A stretch of 64,000 nt of DNA from Caulochytrium protostelioides (Eukaryota > Chytridiomycota > Caulochytriomycetes > Caulochytriales > Caulochytriaceae). Numbering within the stretch: the stretch's first letter is position 1; every line of letters starts with the position of its first letter. The position numbers and the translations under genes are program-made. Shown here piece by piece: positions 30,733 to 41,014 of the stretch. Below the pieces are notes generated by a model. It saw only the letters and a program-made list of their open reading frames with translations. It did no database searches and had not been told where the DNA came from. The stretch is taken from contig ML014182.1 in the NCBI GenBank assembly GCA_003615045.1, positions 1 through 64,000 of the forward strand, written 5' to 3'.

Positions 30733-33096
30733 ATGCCGCCGCATACGTCGTACAAGCCGCGTGATGCGGCGACGGCACGACCCATGACGACGGCGGCCGG
30801 GCTGCGCGGCCACGTGGCCGGCGTGACCTCCTACGGCGAGGGCACCTACACACAGTACATTTACAGCCTGGTGCGCGACAAAAAATACGCCCAGGTCGTG
30901 AAGCTGCTGACATCGGAGCTGAGCTGGACGTTGAACGAGCGCGCGAGTCTGAGTCTGCTGGCCTTTTGCCAGTATGAGCTGCAAGATTTCGTGGGCGCCG
31001 TCGAGACGTACCAGACGTTGGCCACGCAGTGGCCCACAGTGCCCGAGTACCAGCTGTACTATGCGCAGACTCTCGTCAAGACCGAGCAGTATCCGATGGC
31101 CCAGAAGGTCTGCCAGCGGCTGGCGGACCACCCGCAGTTTATGCGGCAAGTCTCGCAGCTACAGATCATTATCAACTACGAGACGGATGAGCTCGAGGTC
31201 TGTCGGCACATCATCAACAAGACCGCGCCGGCCGCAACCCCGACGACGCCCGGCACGCTGCCGCCGCCGAACCCCGAGCTGCTCACCAATCAAGCGTGCA
31301 TCGCCTACAAAGAGGGTAAGTACGAGGAAAGCTGCCAAAAGTATGCCGAAGCGACCAAGATCCTGGGCTTCCAGCCTGCGCTCGGATTCAACACCGCCCT
31401 GTGCCACTACCGGCTGAAGCAATATGTGAGCGCACTGAAGTGCCTGACCGAGGTTATCGAGCGTGGCATTCAGGCGCATCCGGACCTGGGGGTCGGAACG
31501 GCGAGCCAAGGCGGGATCGTGCCGAGCGTGGGCAACTCGCAGACCCTGCACGACAGCTACCTCGTGGAGTGCTTTAACCTGAAAGCGGCGATCGAGTACC
31601 AGCTCAAGAATAAGGACGCCGCCAAGGAAGCGCTGCTGGATATGCCGCCGCGGCGCGAGGACGAGCTCGACCCGGTGACCTTACACAACCACGCGCTCAT
31701 GAACATGGACAGCGACCCAAACGGTGGGTTCGAGAAGTTGCATTTCCTGTTGAGCGACGTCCCCAAGCTCGAGGAGACGCTCGAGAACCTGCTGCTGCTG
31801 TATGTCAAGTATGAATCCTACGACGCGGCGGCGGACCTGCTCGCGCAGTTCACCCAGCCGGGGATGAACGTCGTGTCGCCATTCACACGCGACATGGTGG
31901 AAGCCGCGATCGCGGCCCACGGCGGCGGCAGCAAGGAAGCCGCCTTCAAGAAGCTCTCCGAGCTCGGGGCGCAGCAGACCGACGAGCTCAAGAAGCTGAC
32001 GCGGCAGATCCAGGACGCGCGGGCCCAGTATGAAGACGACCAGCTGAAGCGCCTTGTGACCGAGTATGATGTCGCGATCCAGCGGTACGTACCGATCCTG
32101 ATGGCGCAGTCAAAGATCTACTGGGACATGGGCAACTACGCGGCGGTCGAGCGGTTATTCCGCAAAAGCTTGGATCTGCTGAGCGACAACGAGACATGGC
32201 GCTTGAACGTGGCGCACGTGCTGTTTATGCAGGACAACAAGTACAAGGAGTGCATTGAGTTCTACGAGCCGTTTGTCAGCAAAGCGAGTGGCCAGCTCCT
32301 TGAGGTGCCCGCAATTGTCCTCGCAAACCTGTGCGTGGCTTACATCATCACCTCCCAAAATGAACTCGCCGAAGATATCATGCGGGAGGTCGAGACCGAA
32401 GAGCTTGCGGCGCAGCAAGCGAACCCGAAGCAGAAGCACTACCATCTGTGCATGATTAATCTCGTTATCGGGACGCTCTACTGCTCCAAGAACAACTACG
32501 AGTTCGGCATCGGCCGTATTATCCGCAGCATGGAGCCCTTCGACCAGAAGCTCGGCCCGGACACCTGGTTCTATGCGAAGCGCTGCATCCTCGCGCTGCT
32601 GGAAGCGCTGTCGAAGCAGCTCCTCATCCTGCCCGACGAGACCTGGACCGACGTCCTGCATTTCCTGGACGAGTGCGAGACCCACGGTCGCGCCATGTCC
32701 GCCACCATGGACAGCGCATGGAGCACCAGTATGACCCAGCTCGAGGCCTCGCTGGGCATCGCCGCCAGCTGCGGGTTTCTTGCCGCGTCATCGAACCACG
32801 ACGTGCAGGCCGGCAAGCGCCGCGGCAGCCGCGCGGTGGGCGACGGCGGCGACGCGAACGTCGATGACGATGACGACGACAGCGGCGGCGACGGCGGCGG
32901 CCGCGAGGCGGTTGACGGCCGAGGCGGCGGCGGCGCCGGATCGGGCCGGGGCGGGCGCGGCGGCGACCGCGATCGCGCGGGACACGCGGGCGCTGACGGG
33001 GCCGACGATACCGACGATCCCGCGGCCGTCGCGAAGGCTACGATCGCCTTCCAAGCGCGCATGCTCAAGAGTCTATTCCTGCGTCTCATGGGATGA
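30733..33096 (+). CDS. IFT70: Intraflagellar transport protein IFT70/TTC30
   Basis: TPR protein of the IFT-B complex, which carries tubulin and other cargo into cilia. The 787-residue frame has the TPR superhelix of the family: YIYSLVRDKKYAQVVKLL near the N-terminus, TNQACIAYKEGKYEESC in the middle, and LVECFNLKAAIEYQLKNKDA followed by the family-specific stretch around DMPPRREDELDPVTLHNHAL. The start is taken at 30733; an ATG at 30784 (MTTAAGLRG) would be closer to other family members. The last 85 residues before the final helix are Gly/Asp/Arg-rich and extra to the family, with the end KSLFLRLMG. No intron. It runs in the same direction as the IBtk-like gene downstream. Confidence 0.95.
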   Translation: MPPHTSYKPRDAATARPMTTAAGLRGHVAGVTSYGEGTYTQYIYSLVRDKKYAQVVKLLTSELSWTLNERASLSLLAFCQYELQDFVGAVETYQTLATQWPTVPEYQLYYAQTLVKTEQYPMAQKVCQRLADHPQFMRQVSQLQIIINYETDELEVCRHIINKTAPAATPTTPGTLPPPNPELLTNQACIAYKEGKYEESCQKYAEATKILGFQPALGFNTALCHYRLKQYVSALKCLTEVIERGIQAHPDLGVGTASQGGIVPSVGNSQTLHDSYLVECFNLKAAIEYQLKNKDAAKEALLDMPPRREDELDPVTLHNHALMNMDSDPNGGFEKLHFLLSDVPKLEETLENLLLLYVKYESYDAAADLLAQFTQPGMNVVSPFTRDMVEAAIAAHGGGSKEAAFKKLSELGAQQTDELKKLTRQIQDARAQYEDDQLKRLVTEYDVAIQRYVPILMAQSKIYWDMGNYAAVERLFRKSLDLLSDNETWRLNVAHVLFMQDNKYKECIEFYEPFVSKASGQLLEVPAIVLANLCVAYIITSQNELAEDIMREVETEELAAQQANPKQKHYHLCMINLVIGTLYCSKNNYEFGIGRIIRSMEPFDQKLGPDTWFYAKRCILALLEALSKQLLILPDETWTDVLHFLDECETHGRAMSATMDSAWSTSMTQLEASLGIAASCGFLAASSNHDVQAGKRRGSRAVGDGGDANVDDDDDDSGGDGGGREAVDGRGGGGAGSGRGGRGGDRDRAGHAGADGADDTDDPAAVAKATIAFQARMLKSLFLRLMG

Positions 33097-34039
33097 TGGC
33101 GCTTCACACTCCGTCTCACGCGAGCGAAAGCGAGAACGGGTTGGGAACGGAGGGATTCCTTCATCAGCGACAGATGGATACTTAGTACTTTAACAAGAAC
33201 AAAAAGAAACACCAGCAGTGAGCGATGCTGTCCTGGGCATTTCACCGTCCCGACCTTGGGAGGTGTCGTCTCTTCGCGTCGCCAACGCGAGAATCGTTCA
33301 CAGGTGAAGTATTGGAACCACGGCTACCGCATGACATGCGTTTGGTCTATCACACCAAAGCAATGGAGCGCCGTCTCCCATGGGTCCCGTCGTGGGAATA
33401 GACCATCATACCGTCCAGACCACCGATGAACTGCGCTAGCGTCGGCCGCGGTCGCCGCACTTCCCCAAGGGTGTGGGTGGCGGATCCATCGGCCGATCCG
33501 CAGGGTTTAGCGCAACGTGGCGACGTGGCCACCGCCTTTCGGGATGGGCTTGGGCCCCTCCGGCCGGGGTTCCGGCGGTGGCGGCGGCGTGGGGCGGCGG
33601 CGACAGCGCTGGCCGTGCGCGGGCTGAAGGAGCGACTCCGCCATCGGCCTAGGTATCCAGCGGGGTCTCAGTCTCCGGCGCACACTCGCGTCGTGCTCAG
33701 GCTCTCGGGATCCCCCGCCCGCGCCATGCGCCATGCCACGCAGCAGCGATCATCTTGTTCGTTTTGATGCATCCACGATCTCCCGCCTAGCCGCTTCCGT
33801 CACGATGCCCGTGTGATACCGAAAGGACCCCTCCGCGTTCACGATCGGTCGAGGAGCGCGGGCGCCGACCGGCACCGAATCCTGGGCCAAGCGCCTGCGC
33901 GGCAACTCTGCACGGCGAGTCTGCGTCGTATCCTGCGCCAGGCGCCTGCAGTGTCCACGTGGACCCGACCCGACCTGACCGGCTTCGATCCGATTCTTGC
34001 GGCTGCTCGCTCCGCCGCGCTGAAGCGGACGTGGCCGCC
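33097..34039. other. Intergenic region
   Basis: Between IFT70 and the IBtk-like gene. The frame of the latter is open upstream to 33959 but with no family similarity. No gene, RNA or clear repeat was found. Confidence 0.5.
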
Positions 34040-37000
34040 ATGGCGTCCAAGCCTCGCGGTGCGACGCGGTTTCCCGCCGCACCGGAGCCCCTCGCCCAGG
34101 CGCTGTATGAAGCCGTCATCGCGGGGGAAGCGGCCCGCGTGGATCAGATCCTCCGCCACCGCCGCCAAACGCCGCAGCTGGTGAAGCAGTGGCACGTGAT
34201 TGATGCGAGTCTCCACTGCCGCGCGACATCGCGGTCGGCGCCATCGGCGTCCTCGTCGGTATCGTCGTCAGTGTCGACAGCGTCGGCGGGAGCGTCGATG
34301 GCGGCATCTGCGGCGACGGCGGCATCTGCGGCGCTGTGGGACCCGCAGGGCTGCACGCTGCTGCATCTCGTCTATCGGCGGCGCCATCGCGACGTGCTGT
34401 GGCGCCTGCTCGACGAGCCGGACGTCTCGCCCAACGCTGTCGATCGCGAGAACGGATGGAGCCTTCTGCACCATGCGCTCTTTGACGGCGAGCTGCAGAT
34501 CGCGTTCACCATCCTTGAGCGGCGCCCCGACACCGATCTGTTTCTGTGCGATCGCGACGGTGACACGCCGCTGGACGTGCTGCGCGCGTCGCTGCGCCGG
34601 TCCGAGGACCCTGTCGGCTTCTGCGTCAGCTGCGTCCCTAATGCTTACAATCCCATGGTATTCCTCGAGCCGCAGCCGCCGCGGCTCGGCGGAGCGCGCG
34701 CGGCGGCGTCGCGGCAACAGGATGCCAATGCCTTCGGCTCGCTCGCCTTCGCGTCAGCGGACGCGTCGCCAGGACGATCCAGCGACTGGGGCCGGAACGT
34801 CGGAGGCGACGACAGCGACAACGACAACGGCGACGATGGCGATGAATTCGTGACGGTCTTGTTCCCCCACCGCTTCAAGACGACCAAGCGTTTCAGGGCG
34901 CGCCGTTTCCGGGGGACGCGACGGCTCGACCCGGCCGCCACGGCGCTCAGCGACCTGCGGGCGTTCCGGCCACGCCATCCGTGGCACCGTCGAACCGCGT
35001 GGCCCGAGACCGGCGCGACCGACGACGACGGCGCGGCCGCGCCGCACACGCTGCCGCGCTGGCGGCGCTACGACCAGGCCTTCCAGCACTCGGTCTGGAC
35101 GTGGGGCGATAACAGCAACCTCGTGCTGGGCCACGGCTCGCAGAGCCACGCGGCGCCGCTCGCGCCGTTGCGGCTCCACGTAGCGCGTGGCGCGGCACCC
35201 GCGGCGTCGCTACGCGCCCTGCTGGCCCGCGCGGCGCCGCACGTTAAACCCCACGCGGTCAGCGCCGCCCACTGCCACATGATTGTGCCCACGGCCGATG
35301 CGCTGTTTGTCCACGGCTTTGGCTCCAACGGCCGCTTGGGCACCGGCGACACGTCCTCGCAGCTGTACCCGTTCGCACTCGCGCCGCGGGCCTCGGCGCC
35401 CGACTGGGATCCGGCCGCCGTCGTCGCGACCGCGGCCGGCCCCGACCACAGCGTCTTCGTCCTCGAGGACGGGTCCGTGTGGACCTGCGGCAGCAACCTT
35501 TCGGGGCAGCTCGGCTACCGCGTCGACGGCGACGTCGGCCACGTCCCCCGGAAAGTACCGCTGCCCTCGTCGATCCGGTGGGTCAGCGCCGCGGCCAACA
35601 AGTATCATACCGTCGTCGCCGCCGACAACGGCGAAGTCTGGTCCTGGGGCGCCGACTACGGCCAGCTCGGCTCCCTCCGAAGCGAGCATGCCACGACGGC
35701 CACGACGACCGTTACCGCCACGGCGATGCTGGCGGCCGCGGCGGCGACGCATCGCCCGCATCCGGTCCAGTCCATGCCGCGCCGGATGGACAGCATCGAC
35801 CCCAGGAACGGCGTGCTCGCGCTCGCGGCGGGACGCACGACGACCGCCGTGCTCGACCGCGGGGGTGCCGTATGGGTGATACACCAGAACCAGCGCATCG
35901 TGCTGCATGCGCCGCATGCTCCCGATTCGGACACCCGCGGCCGCCCCTACGGCAGCGAGGTCCACGAATGCCCGCTGCGCAAGAAGTTCAGCACCAGCGA
36001 CCCGTACGCACGTGGCGACAACGTCGACGACCCGGCATGGCGTCACTACAACGCCACCTGGTTCGACACGCTGATGCCCGCATACCAGATGCCGACGGTG
36101 AGCATCCAGATAGGCCCAGACGACATGATGTCGCTGGTGACGGCTGACGGTTCGGTCTATCTGTGGACTCCACCCCAGGTCGCCGTGGCGTCGTCGTCGA
36201 CTGCAGCGGCTGCGGCGGCCGGCGGCGGTCGGCGCGGCACGGATGAGGGCAGCGCGCGCGATGGCGTCTTGAGGCGCGTGTGGGCGCCCACGCGGCATCG
36301 TGCCACACGCGCCGCGGTGGGGAAAGGCGGCGTCGTCGTGATCGCCACGGCGCTGGGTGACGTCTACCAAGGCACACCGCGTCGCCACGCGCGGCCGCGA
36401 CCCTCACTGCAAGCCTCCGTGCCGACGCCGTTCGCTTGGGACCTCTACCGGTTTGAACGCGTCCGGTATGCGCATCATGCCATCGATGTACTCGCTACCA
36501 CGTCGGGCGCCTTCGGCCTGATCCGCCGCGACCCCACTTATTCGCTGTTGCCGTTCCACAAGATCGAGCAAAGCATACCGTTCAGGACGCTATGCAATAA
36601 GAGCATCGAGTTGCCGGAGTCAGCGATGGCGCCTTCGCCACGTTGGCTGGTCGCCAGCGTCACCAACACCAACGCTACGCTCGCCACGAATGCCCCCGTC
36701 GGCGTCCCAGCCGTCGACGGCACCGACAAAGACAACGACAAGGACAGTGACAAGGACAGCGACAAGGACAAGAACAAGAACAAGGACAACGGCAAGGACA
36801 ACAACAAAGACAACGGCAGCGATATGGCAGGCGGAGTTCGCCTTGACCCGACAGCGACGACGCTGTGCCCATTGCATGAGATGGTCACGGTCACACGGCA
36901 GCTCGCGAGTGGCAAGCAGCTCATCGAATCGGTGCCGCTGCGACTGCTGGCGGTGGTCCATCCCGTGTTCAGGCCTCTCGCGGCCGGGCAGCCGCTGCCG

Positions 37001-39505
37001 CCGCGCGCGCGTTTGCCCCGAGGCGTCAGCGTGCGGCGCATGGGTGACACGTGGCACCTGCTGGTCTCACCGGACGCCGACTACTGGGACCTCATGAAGC
37101 CCCGGCATCTCCGTGAGACGCTGTGCGCGGCGCAAGCCGCGAATCACGCGACCGACGTTGTGCTGCTCCTGGCGAACGGCGCGCGACGCTATGCGCACAG
37201 CGCGGTGCTCGCGAGCCAGGCGGAGTTCTTCCGCGCCCGCTTCGACGCGCCGTGGGCGACGGCCTACGACGCTGAAGGCCGCATCGTCTCGGACTGGCCC
37301 GACACCGATCCGGCCGTGGCCGACGTCGCGCTCCGGATTTGGTACGGCGAAATGGATCCCGAGGCCGCGTTTGAGCCGCTGCGGATGGCCTCATCGTTTT
37401 CCACCACGCCGCTCGCGTCGTCCTCGTGGTCATTTAGCGCATCGCTGGCGGCGGCCCTGGCCGCGGCGTCGTCGTCGTCGGCGCCGTCGACATCGTCGCT
37501 GTTGTCATCCGAGGTCGCCGTCTTTCTGCACCGTCTCGGCGCAGTGGTGGATTTCGCCGAAGCCGTCAGCAGCCTGAGTCTGCGGATCGCCGTCGCGCAG
37601 GTTATCATTCCCTTCCTGGGGCTTCCGACGCTCACGCCGATCTTGGACCTCGCTAGCTTCTGTATCGGGAGCAAGTGGTTTCCCGGCGTATGTGACAGAC
37701 CCGACCCCGTGAGTCTGCTGCTGCCCTATGTGGCCCGGTTCACGATCGCGCATCTCACAGACTTCATCGAGCAGCAACAGTATGCGGCGGTGGATCCATC
37801 GGTGTGGGAGCTCTTGGAAAACCACCTACGTGTGGGCCAATGCCAGGCATTCATCCGAACGCACAGGCGCGCTAGTCATTATATCGAACAGTACTACCCG
37901 CCTCCGGTCATGGTCCCCTTCGGTCCGACGACATCATCGTCGTCGCTGTCGTCGTCGCCATCGCGAGCATCCTCGCCATCACGACCGCTTCCAGACCTAT
38001 TGGACACCCTCCACCTCAGCGAGACGAGCGATGCAGCAACGCTTACGGCCGACACGACGACGGCCGTGACCGCGGTTACAACCACCCATCGCGACCCGCT
38101 TTCTGAGAGTTCCTCGGCCGCCGACCTCGACTCGGACGCCGCGCCGGCGCCGGCGCCGGCGCCCGCGCTCGTGTCGTCGTCCACACCGACGCCGGCGCCC
38201 GCAAGGGTCACGAAGTCCGAGGACGGCGACTGGGAGTCGGTGCCGCTGGAGCCACTTGTGATACCGCCGATCCCGGGTGAGCATCGCCCGAAGGCGTCGT
38301 CGGCCACCGCCGCTGCTTCGCGATCGACGCTGTCGGCTCGACGGCAGAAGACTGAGAGCATCACCGCTTCCGCTGCTGCTGCTGCCGCACCGGCCGCGGC
38401 CTCGTCCGTCGTGACCTCGCCGTGGGCGGTGGTCCAGCCGGTCGCGCCGTCGCCCACGTCGCCCGCCGTGACCGCGTCGGTTCCTCGCCCTCCGCCCGAC
38501 AGCGCTCGCGGCAGAGCACCAGCACCCGGTGTCATCATCGCCGCGCCGCCACTACGCCGCTCATCGGCATCGACATCGGCGACATCGACATCGGCGGCGC
38601 TTGTGGCTGGCCCGGGCGCTGACGCGGCGCTCACGCCGCGGCCGTCGCCGTCCCTGGTCGCGCCGCTCCCTGTGTTCACGATCATGCCCACGGCCACCTT
38701 TGCTTCGCAGAAGGAGCGCAAGCGCGCGCAGCGATTGCAGCAGCAGCAGCAGCGCAAGCAGAGCACCGCGGCGTCGTCGCCGGCGTCCGTGACGCCGCCG
38801 CCCGCGGCGTGGGGGGCGGTCCCACGAGCATCAGCCGCTGCGCTCATCCTGCCGGGATCGGCGGCGGTGGGTCCGTCGGCCTCACGCCTGTCGGCGCCGA
38901 CCCCCCCGACCACGAGCACCCCTCTGCATCCATCCGCGGCGGCCGCCATGTGGTCTCGCGGCCGTCGCGCAATCGTGGCGACCGAGGCGGGCCCGGCGAG
39001 CAGCGCTGGCAGCGTGACAGGTGGCAGCGGCGGCGAGCCTTCGGCATCGGCCACGGCGTCGGGTGCCACGCCCGCCACGGCCACGGCCACGGCCACGGCG
39101 TCGACCCCGGCGTCGGCGTCGCTTCCGGCGCCGGTGACGCGCTCGTTCCACCACCGCACGCCGCGGAATCGCCATGCGCCGGCGGCCGTGTCGGTGGCGC
39201 CGTCGCCGTCGCCATCGCCGGGCGCCGTGGCCGGGTCGCCATCGCCGTCGGCGTCGACATCGATACCGACGCCGACGCTGACGCCGGTCCTGAAGCGGGC
39301 GCCGATGTCGCTGTTGGCGATCCAGGCAGAAGAGCAGGCGCGGACGCAGCGGCAGCAGGCGGAGGAGAGCGGGGATGGGCGGTCGCGGACGCTGGCGCAG
39401 ATCCAGATCGAAGAAAGCGCGCGCACGGCGCTGCTCGTGTTCTACCGCGCCACGCAGGACGATCCGGACGCGGGCGAGTGGTGGACCATCAGCTCCGCGT
39501 CCTAG
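34040..39505 (+). CDS. Ankyrin-RCC1-BTB protein, IBtk-like
   Basis: Predicted large adaptor similar to IBtk (inhibitor of Bruton kinase), a CUL3 ubiquitin-ligase substrate adaptor in animals. The start at 34040 has an ideal GCCGCCATGG context and gives 1821 residues. Ankyrin repeats are at about 100-185 (GCTLLHLVYRRRHRDVLWRL; GWSLLHHALFDGELQIA). RCC1-type blades run from about 350 to 800 (WTWGDNSNLVLG, VHGFGSNGRLGTGD, WTCGSNLSGQLG, VWSWGADYGQLG). A Lys/Asp-Asn hexamer-coded tract lies at about 895-930. A BTB fold starts near 1035 (VVLLLANGARRYAHSAVLAS), with a second BTB-like segment from about 1155. The C-terminal 500 residues are Ala/Ser/Pro/Thr-rich and end with two SLxxIQxEE-like motifs (MSLLAIQAEEQ and TLAQIQIEES). 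No intron. Confidence 0.88.
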   Translation: MASKPRGATRFPAAPEPLAQALYEAVIAGEAARVDQILRHRRQTPQLVKQWHVIDASLHCRATSRSAPSASSSVSSSVSTASAGASMAASAATAASAALWDPQGCTLLHLVYRRRHRDVLWRLLDEPDVSPNAVDRENGWSLLHHALFDGELQIAFTILERRPDTDLFLCDRDGDTPLDVLRASLRRSEDPVGFCVSCVPNAYNPMVFLEPQPPRLGGARAAASRQQDANAFGSLAFASADASPGRSSDWGRNVGGDDSDNDNGDDGDEFVTVLFPHRFKTTKRFRARRFRGTRRLDPAATALSDLRAFRPRHPWHRRTAWPETGATDDDGAAAPHTLPRWRRYDQAFQHSVWTWGDNSNLVLGHGSQSHAAPLAPLRLHVARGAAPAASLRALLARAAPHVKPHAVSAAHCHMIVPTADALFVHGFGSNGRLGTGDTSSQLYPFALAPRASAPDWDPAAVVATAAGPDHSVFVLEDGSVWTCGSNLSGQLGYRVDGDVGHVPRKVPLPSSIRWVSAAANKYHTVVAADNGEVWSWGADYGQLGSLRSEHATTATTTVTATAMLAAAAATHRPHPVQSMPRRMDSIDPRNGVLALAAGRTTTAVLDRGGAVWVIHQNQRIVLHAPHAPDSDTRGRPYGSEVHECPLRKKFSTSDPYARGDNVDDPAWRHYNATWFDTLMPAYQMPTVSIQIGPDDMMSLVTADGSVYLWTPPQVAVASSSTAAAAAAGGGRRGTDEGSARDGVLRRVWAPTRHRATRAAVGKGGVVVIATALGDVYQGTPRRHARPRPSLQASVPTPFAWDLYRFERVRYAHHAIDVLATTSGAFGLIRRDPTYSLLPFHKIEQSIPFRTLCNKSIELPESAMAPSPRWLVASVTNTNATLATNAPVGVPAVDGTDKDNDKDSDKDSDKDKNKNKDNGKDNNKDNGSDMAGGVRLDPTATTLCPLHEMVTVTRQLASGKQLIESVPLRLLAVVHPVFRPLAAGQPLPPRARLPRGVSVRRMGDTWHLLVSPDADYWDLMKPRHLRETLCAAQAANHATDVVLLLANGARRYAHSAVLASQAEFFRARFDAPWATAYDAEGRIVSDWPDTDPAVADVALRIWYGEMDPEAAFEPLRMASSFSTTPLASSSWSFSASLAAALAAASSSSAPSTSSLLSSEVAVFLHRLGAVVDFAEAVSSLSLRIAVAQVIIPFLGLPTLTPILDLASFCIGSKWFPGVCDRPDPVSLLLPYVARFTIAHLTDFIEQQQYAAVDPSVWELLENHLRVGQCQAFIRTHRRASHYIEQYYPPPVMVPFGPTTSSSSLSSSPSRASSPSRPLPDLLDTLHLSETSDAATLTADTTTAVTAVTTTHRDPLSESSSAADLDSDAAPAPAPAPALVSSSTPTPAPARVTKSEDGDWESVPLEPLVIPPIPGEHRPKASSATAAASRSTLSARRQKTESITASAAAAAAPAAASSVVTSPWAVVQPVAPSPTSPAVTASVPRPPPDSARGRAPAPGVIIAAPPLRRSSASTSATSTSAALVAGPGADAALTPRPSPSLVAPLPVFTIMPTATFASQKERKRAQRLQQQQQRKQSTAASSPASVTPPPAAWGAVPRASAAALILPGSAAVGPSASRLSAPTPPTTSTPLHPSAAAAMWSRGRRAIVATEAGPASSAGSVTGGSGGEPSASATASGATPATATATATASTPASASLPAPVTRSFHHRTPRNRHAPAAVSVAPSPSPSPGAVAGSPSPSASTSIPTPTLTPVLKRAPMSLLAIQAEEQARTQRQQAEESGDGRSRTLAQIQIEESARTALLVFYRATQDDPDAGEWWTISSAS

Positions 39506-40191
39506 TGGCTCTGTCGCCGGCGAGAGCCTGTCGAGAGGGCCATGCCGACGCCGCCGGCATTGTCCCATCTAACTTGATCTAACTTGATATGTCCTCGTCG
39601 CACATATGTCCATCGCGTCTCATCGGTCGATGCCCATCTTCTCTTGGTAACTCCAATTAAAAAAGCCCGGACGGCGCTCGCTTGATTCATCTCCTGGCGA
39701 GGGGCCTCGTCGCGTTGTGAGGCCGATCCCATCGCCGCATCGTCGTCGGCGGGTAGCGGCATGTCCCCGCACGGGGATGAGCGCGTGCCGGTTTGTCCAT
39801 GTCCCGCGGCCGCCGGGTCTTGTGGCTACGCCCCAAGATCGGTTGGTTCCGGCGTGTCATATGTCACGATCGTCAACAGAACGATCCCATATCGAGCCTT
39901 TGCCCGAGGCGGGCGAACCCACGACAGCCTTCAGAGACCACCGCGTCCGCCGCCCGTGGACCCCGCCAAACGCTGCCGCCCTCGCCCGAACGCGCAGCCC
40001 CCCGTGCGCGCTCTGCATGCGTGCCGCCGAGCCTTTCTGTCGCCGCGGCGGCCGAGGCACGATCGCGCCGGAGGCGGTGGCGCTGTCGTGTGCCGACGCC
40101 GGCGCACCCCGGGCCGAATGAACGAAGGCGAGCGAGCGAGCACCAAGGCCGTCCAAAGCGACGTCGCCGCCGTCGTCAAGGCGCCGTCGTC

Positions 40192-40524
40192 ATGGCTGCT
40201 GCTGCTGGTCTCTCGCCGGTGAGACCCTGCGCCGCCCGTTGTCTCGGCCCCGTGCCGTCCCGCGCGTATCACACGCCCGGCGGAGGGCGGAGGAGGAGGG
40301 AGGAGGGCCCGATAAGGCGCAGCGCCCGCCTTCCCCTTGAGACCAAGCGATGCGGCCGGCGCCTTCGCAACGACGCCGCATTGCTTCAGAATTGCCGATG
40401 GCCATCGACGATGGGAGGGATCGGTCGGTACCGCGGCCGGCGCCATCAAGCCGCCCCTCGGTCGTCCGCTGAGCGCTGCTTGGATGGCCCGGCGCATGCC
40501 TCCCGCCCGTCCGGGGGACGCTAG
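40192..40524 (+). CDS. Doubtful small ORF with presequence-like N-terminus
   Basis: A 110-codon frame starts MAAAAGLSPVRPCAARCLG and continues to SRAYHTPGG, which resembles a mitochondrial targeting peptide (basic, hydrophobic, no acidic residues in the first 30). The rest is Arg-rich and shows no domain. A possible GTGAGA donor lies within the ninth to tenth codon, so it might be the first exon of a spliced gene, but I could not find a convincing second exon. In sequence this GC-rich, such a frame can easily arise by chance. I record it as a possibility only. Confidence 0.15.
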   Translation: MAAAAGLSPVRPCAARCLGPVPSRAYHTPGGGRRRREEGPIRRSARLPLETKRCGRRLRNDAALLQNCRWPSTMGGIGRYRGRRHQAAPRSSAERCLDGPAHASRPSGGR

Positions 40525-40740
40525 CGGCGGCGGCGCGGGCGGCGGCGGCCGCATCGGCGGCGCGGGTCCTTTTTCGTCAGGACGGCGCCGTTTCAGGCCG
40601 TCGTCATCCGCATTGAAGCCAACGGCAGGCGGCCCCCCCGGCGGCGGCGGGCGGCCGCCGTGGATCGTGCGACGGCCGCTTGCCTGGCCGACCAGGACGG
40701 CGCCAGCATGGGCGCCTCGAGCCAAGGGGCCCAGAGCGCC

Positions 40741-40754
40741 GTGGCGGCGGCGAG

Positions 40755-40790
<36 letters not shown>

Positions 40791-40792
40791 CG
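40741..40792. repeat. GCG trinucleotide repeat
   Basis: About fifteen GCG or GGC triplets in a nearly perfect run. Inside the 2.6-kb gene-free gap. Confidence 0.9.
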
Positions 40793-40984
40793 CAGCGATC
40801 GAGCGTGCTGTTCCTGCTTATTTTTCTCACTTTTTTTTCCTTAATTTTCTGCATTTTTCTTTCATGCGGTTGCCACCGCGGGCGCCGCGTCGCGGTGGCG
40901 GGAGGCTTGCCGACTAGCAGAGAGCATGCAGCAGGTCGGAGGGAGAAGACCCTGCCACAGGGCACGGCCGTGGAGTACCGACGC

Positions 40985-41014
40985 CGTCGCGGTCGCGGTC
41001 GCGGTCGCGGTCGC
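40985..41014. repeat. CGGTCG hexamer repeat
   Basis: Five copies of a CGGTCG-type hexamer. A simple repeat without coding context. Confidence 0.85.
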
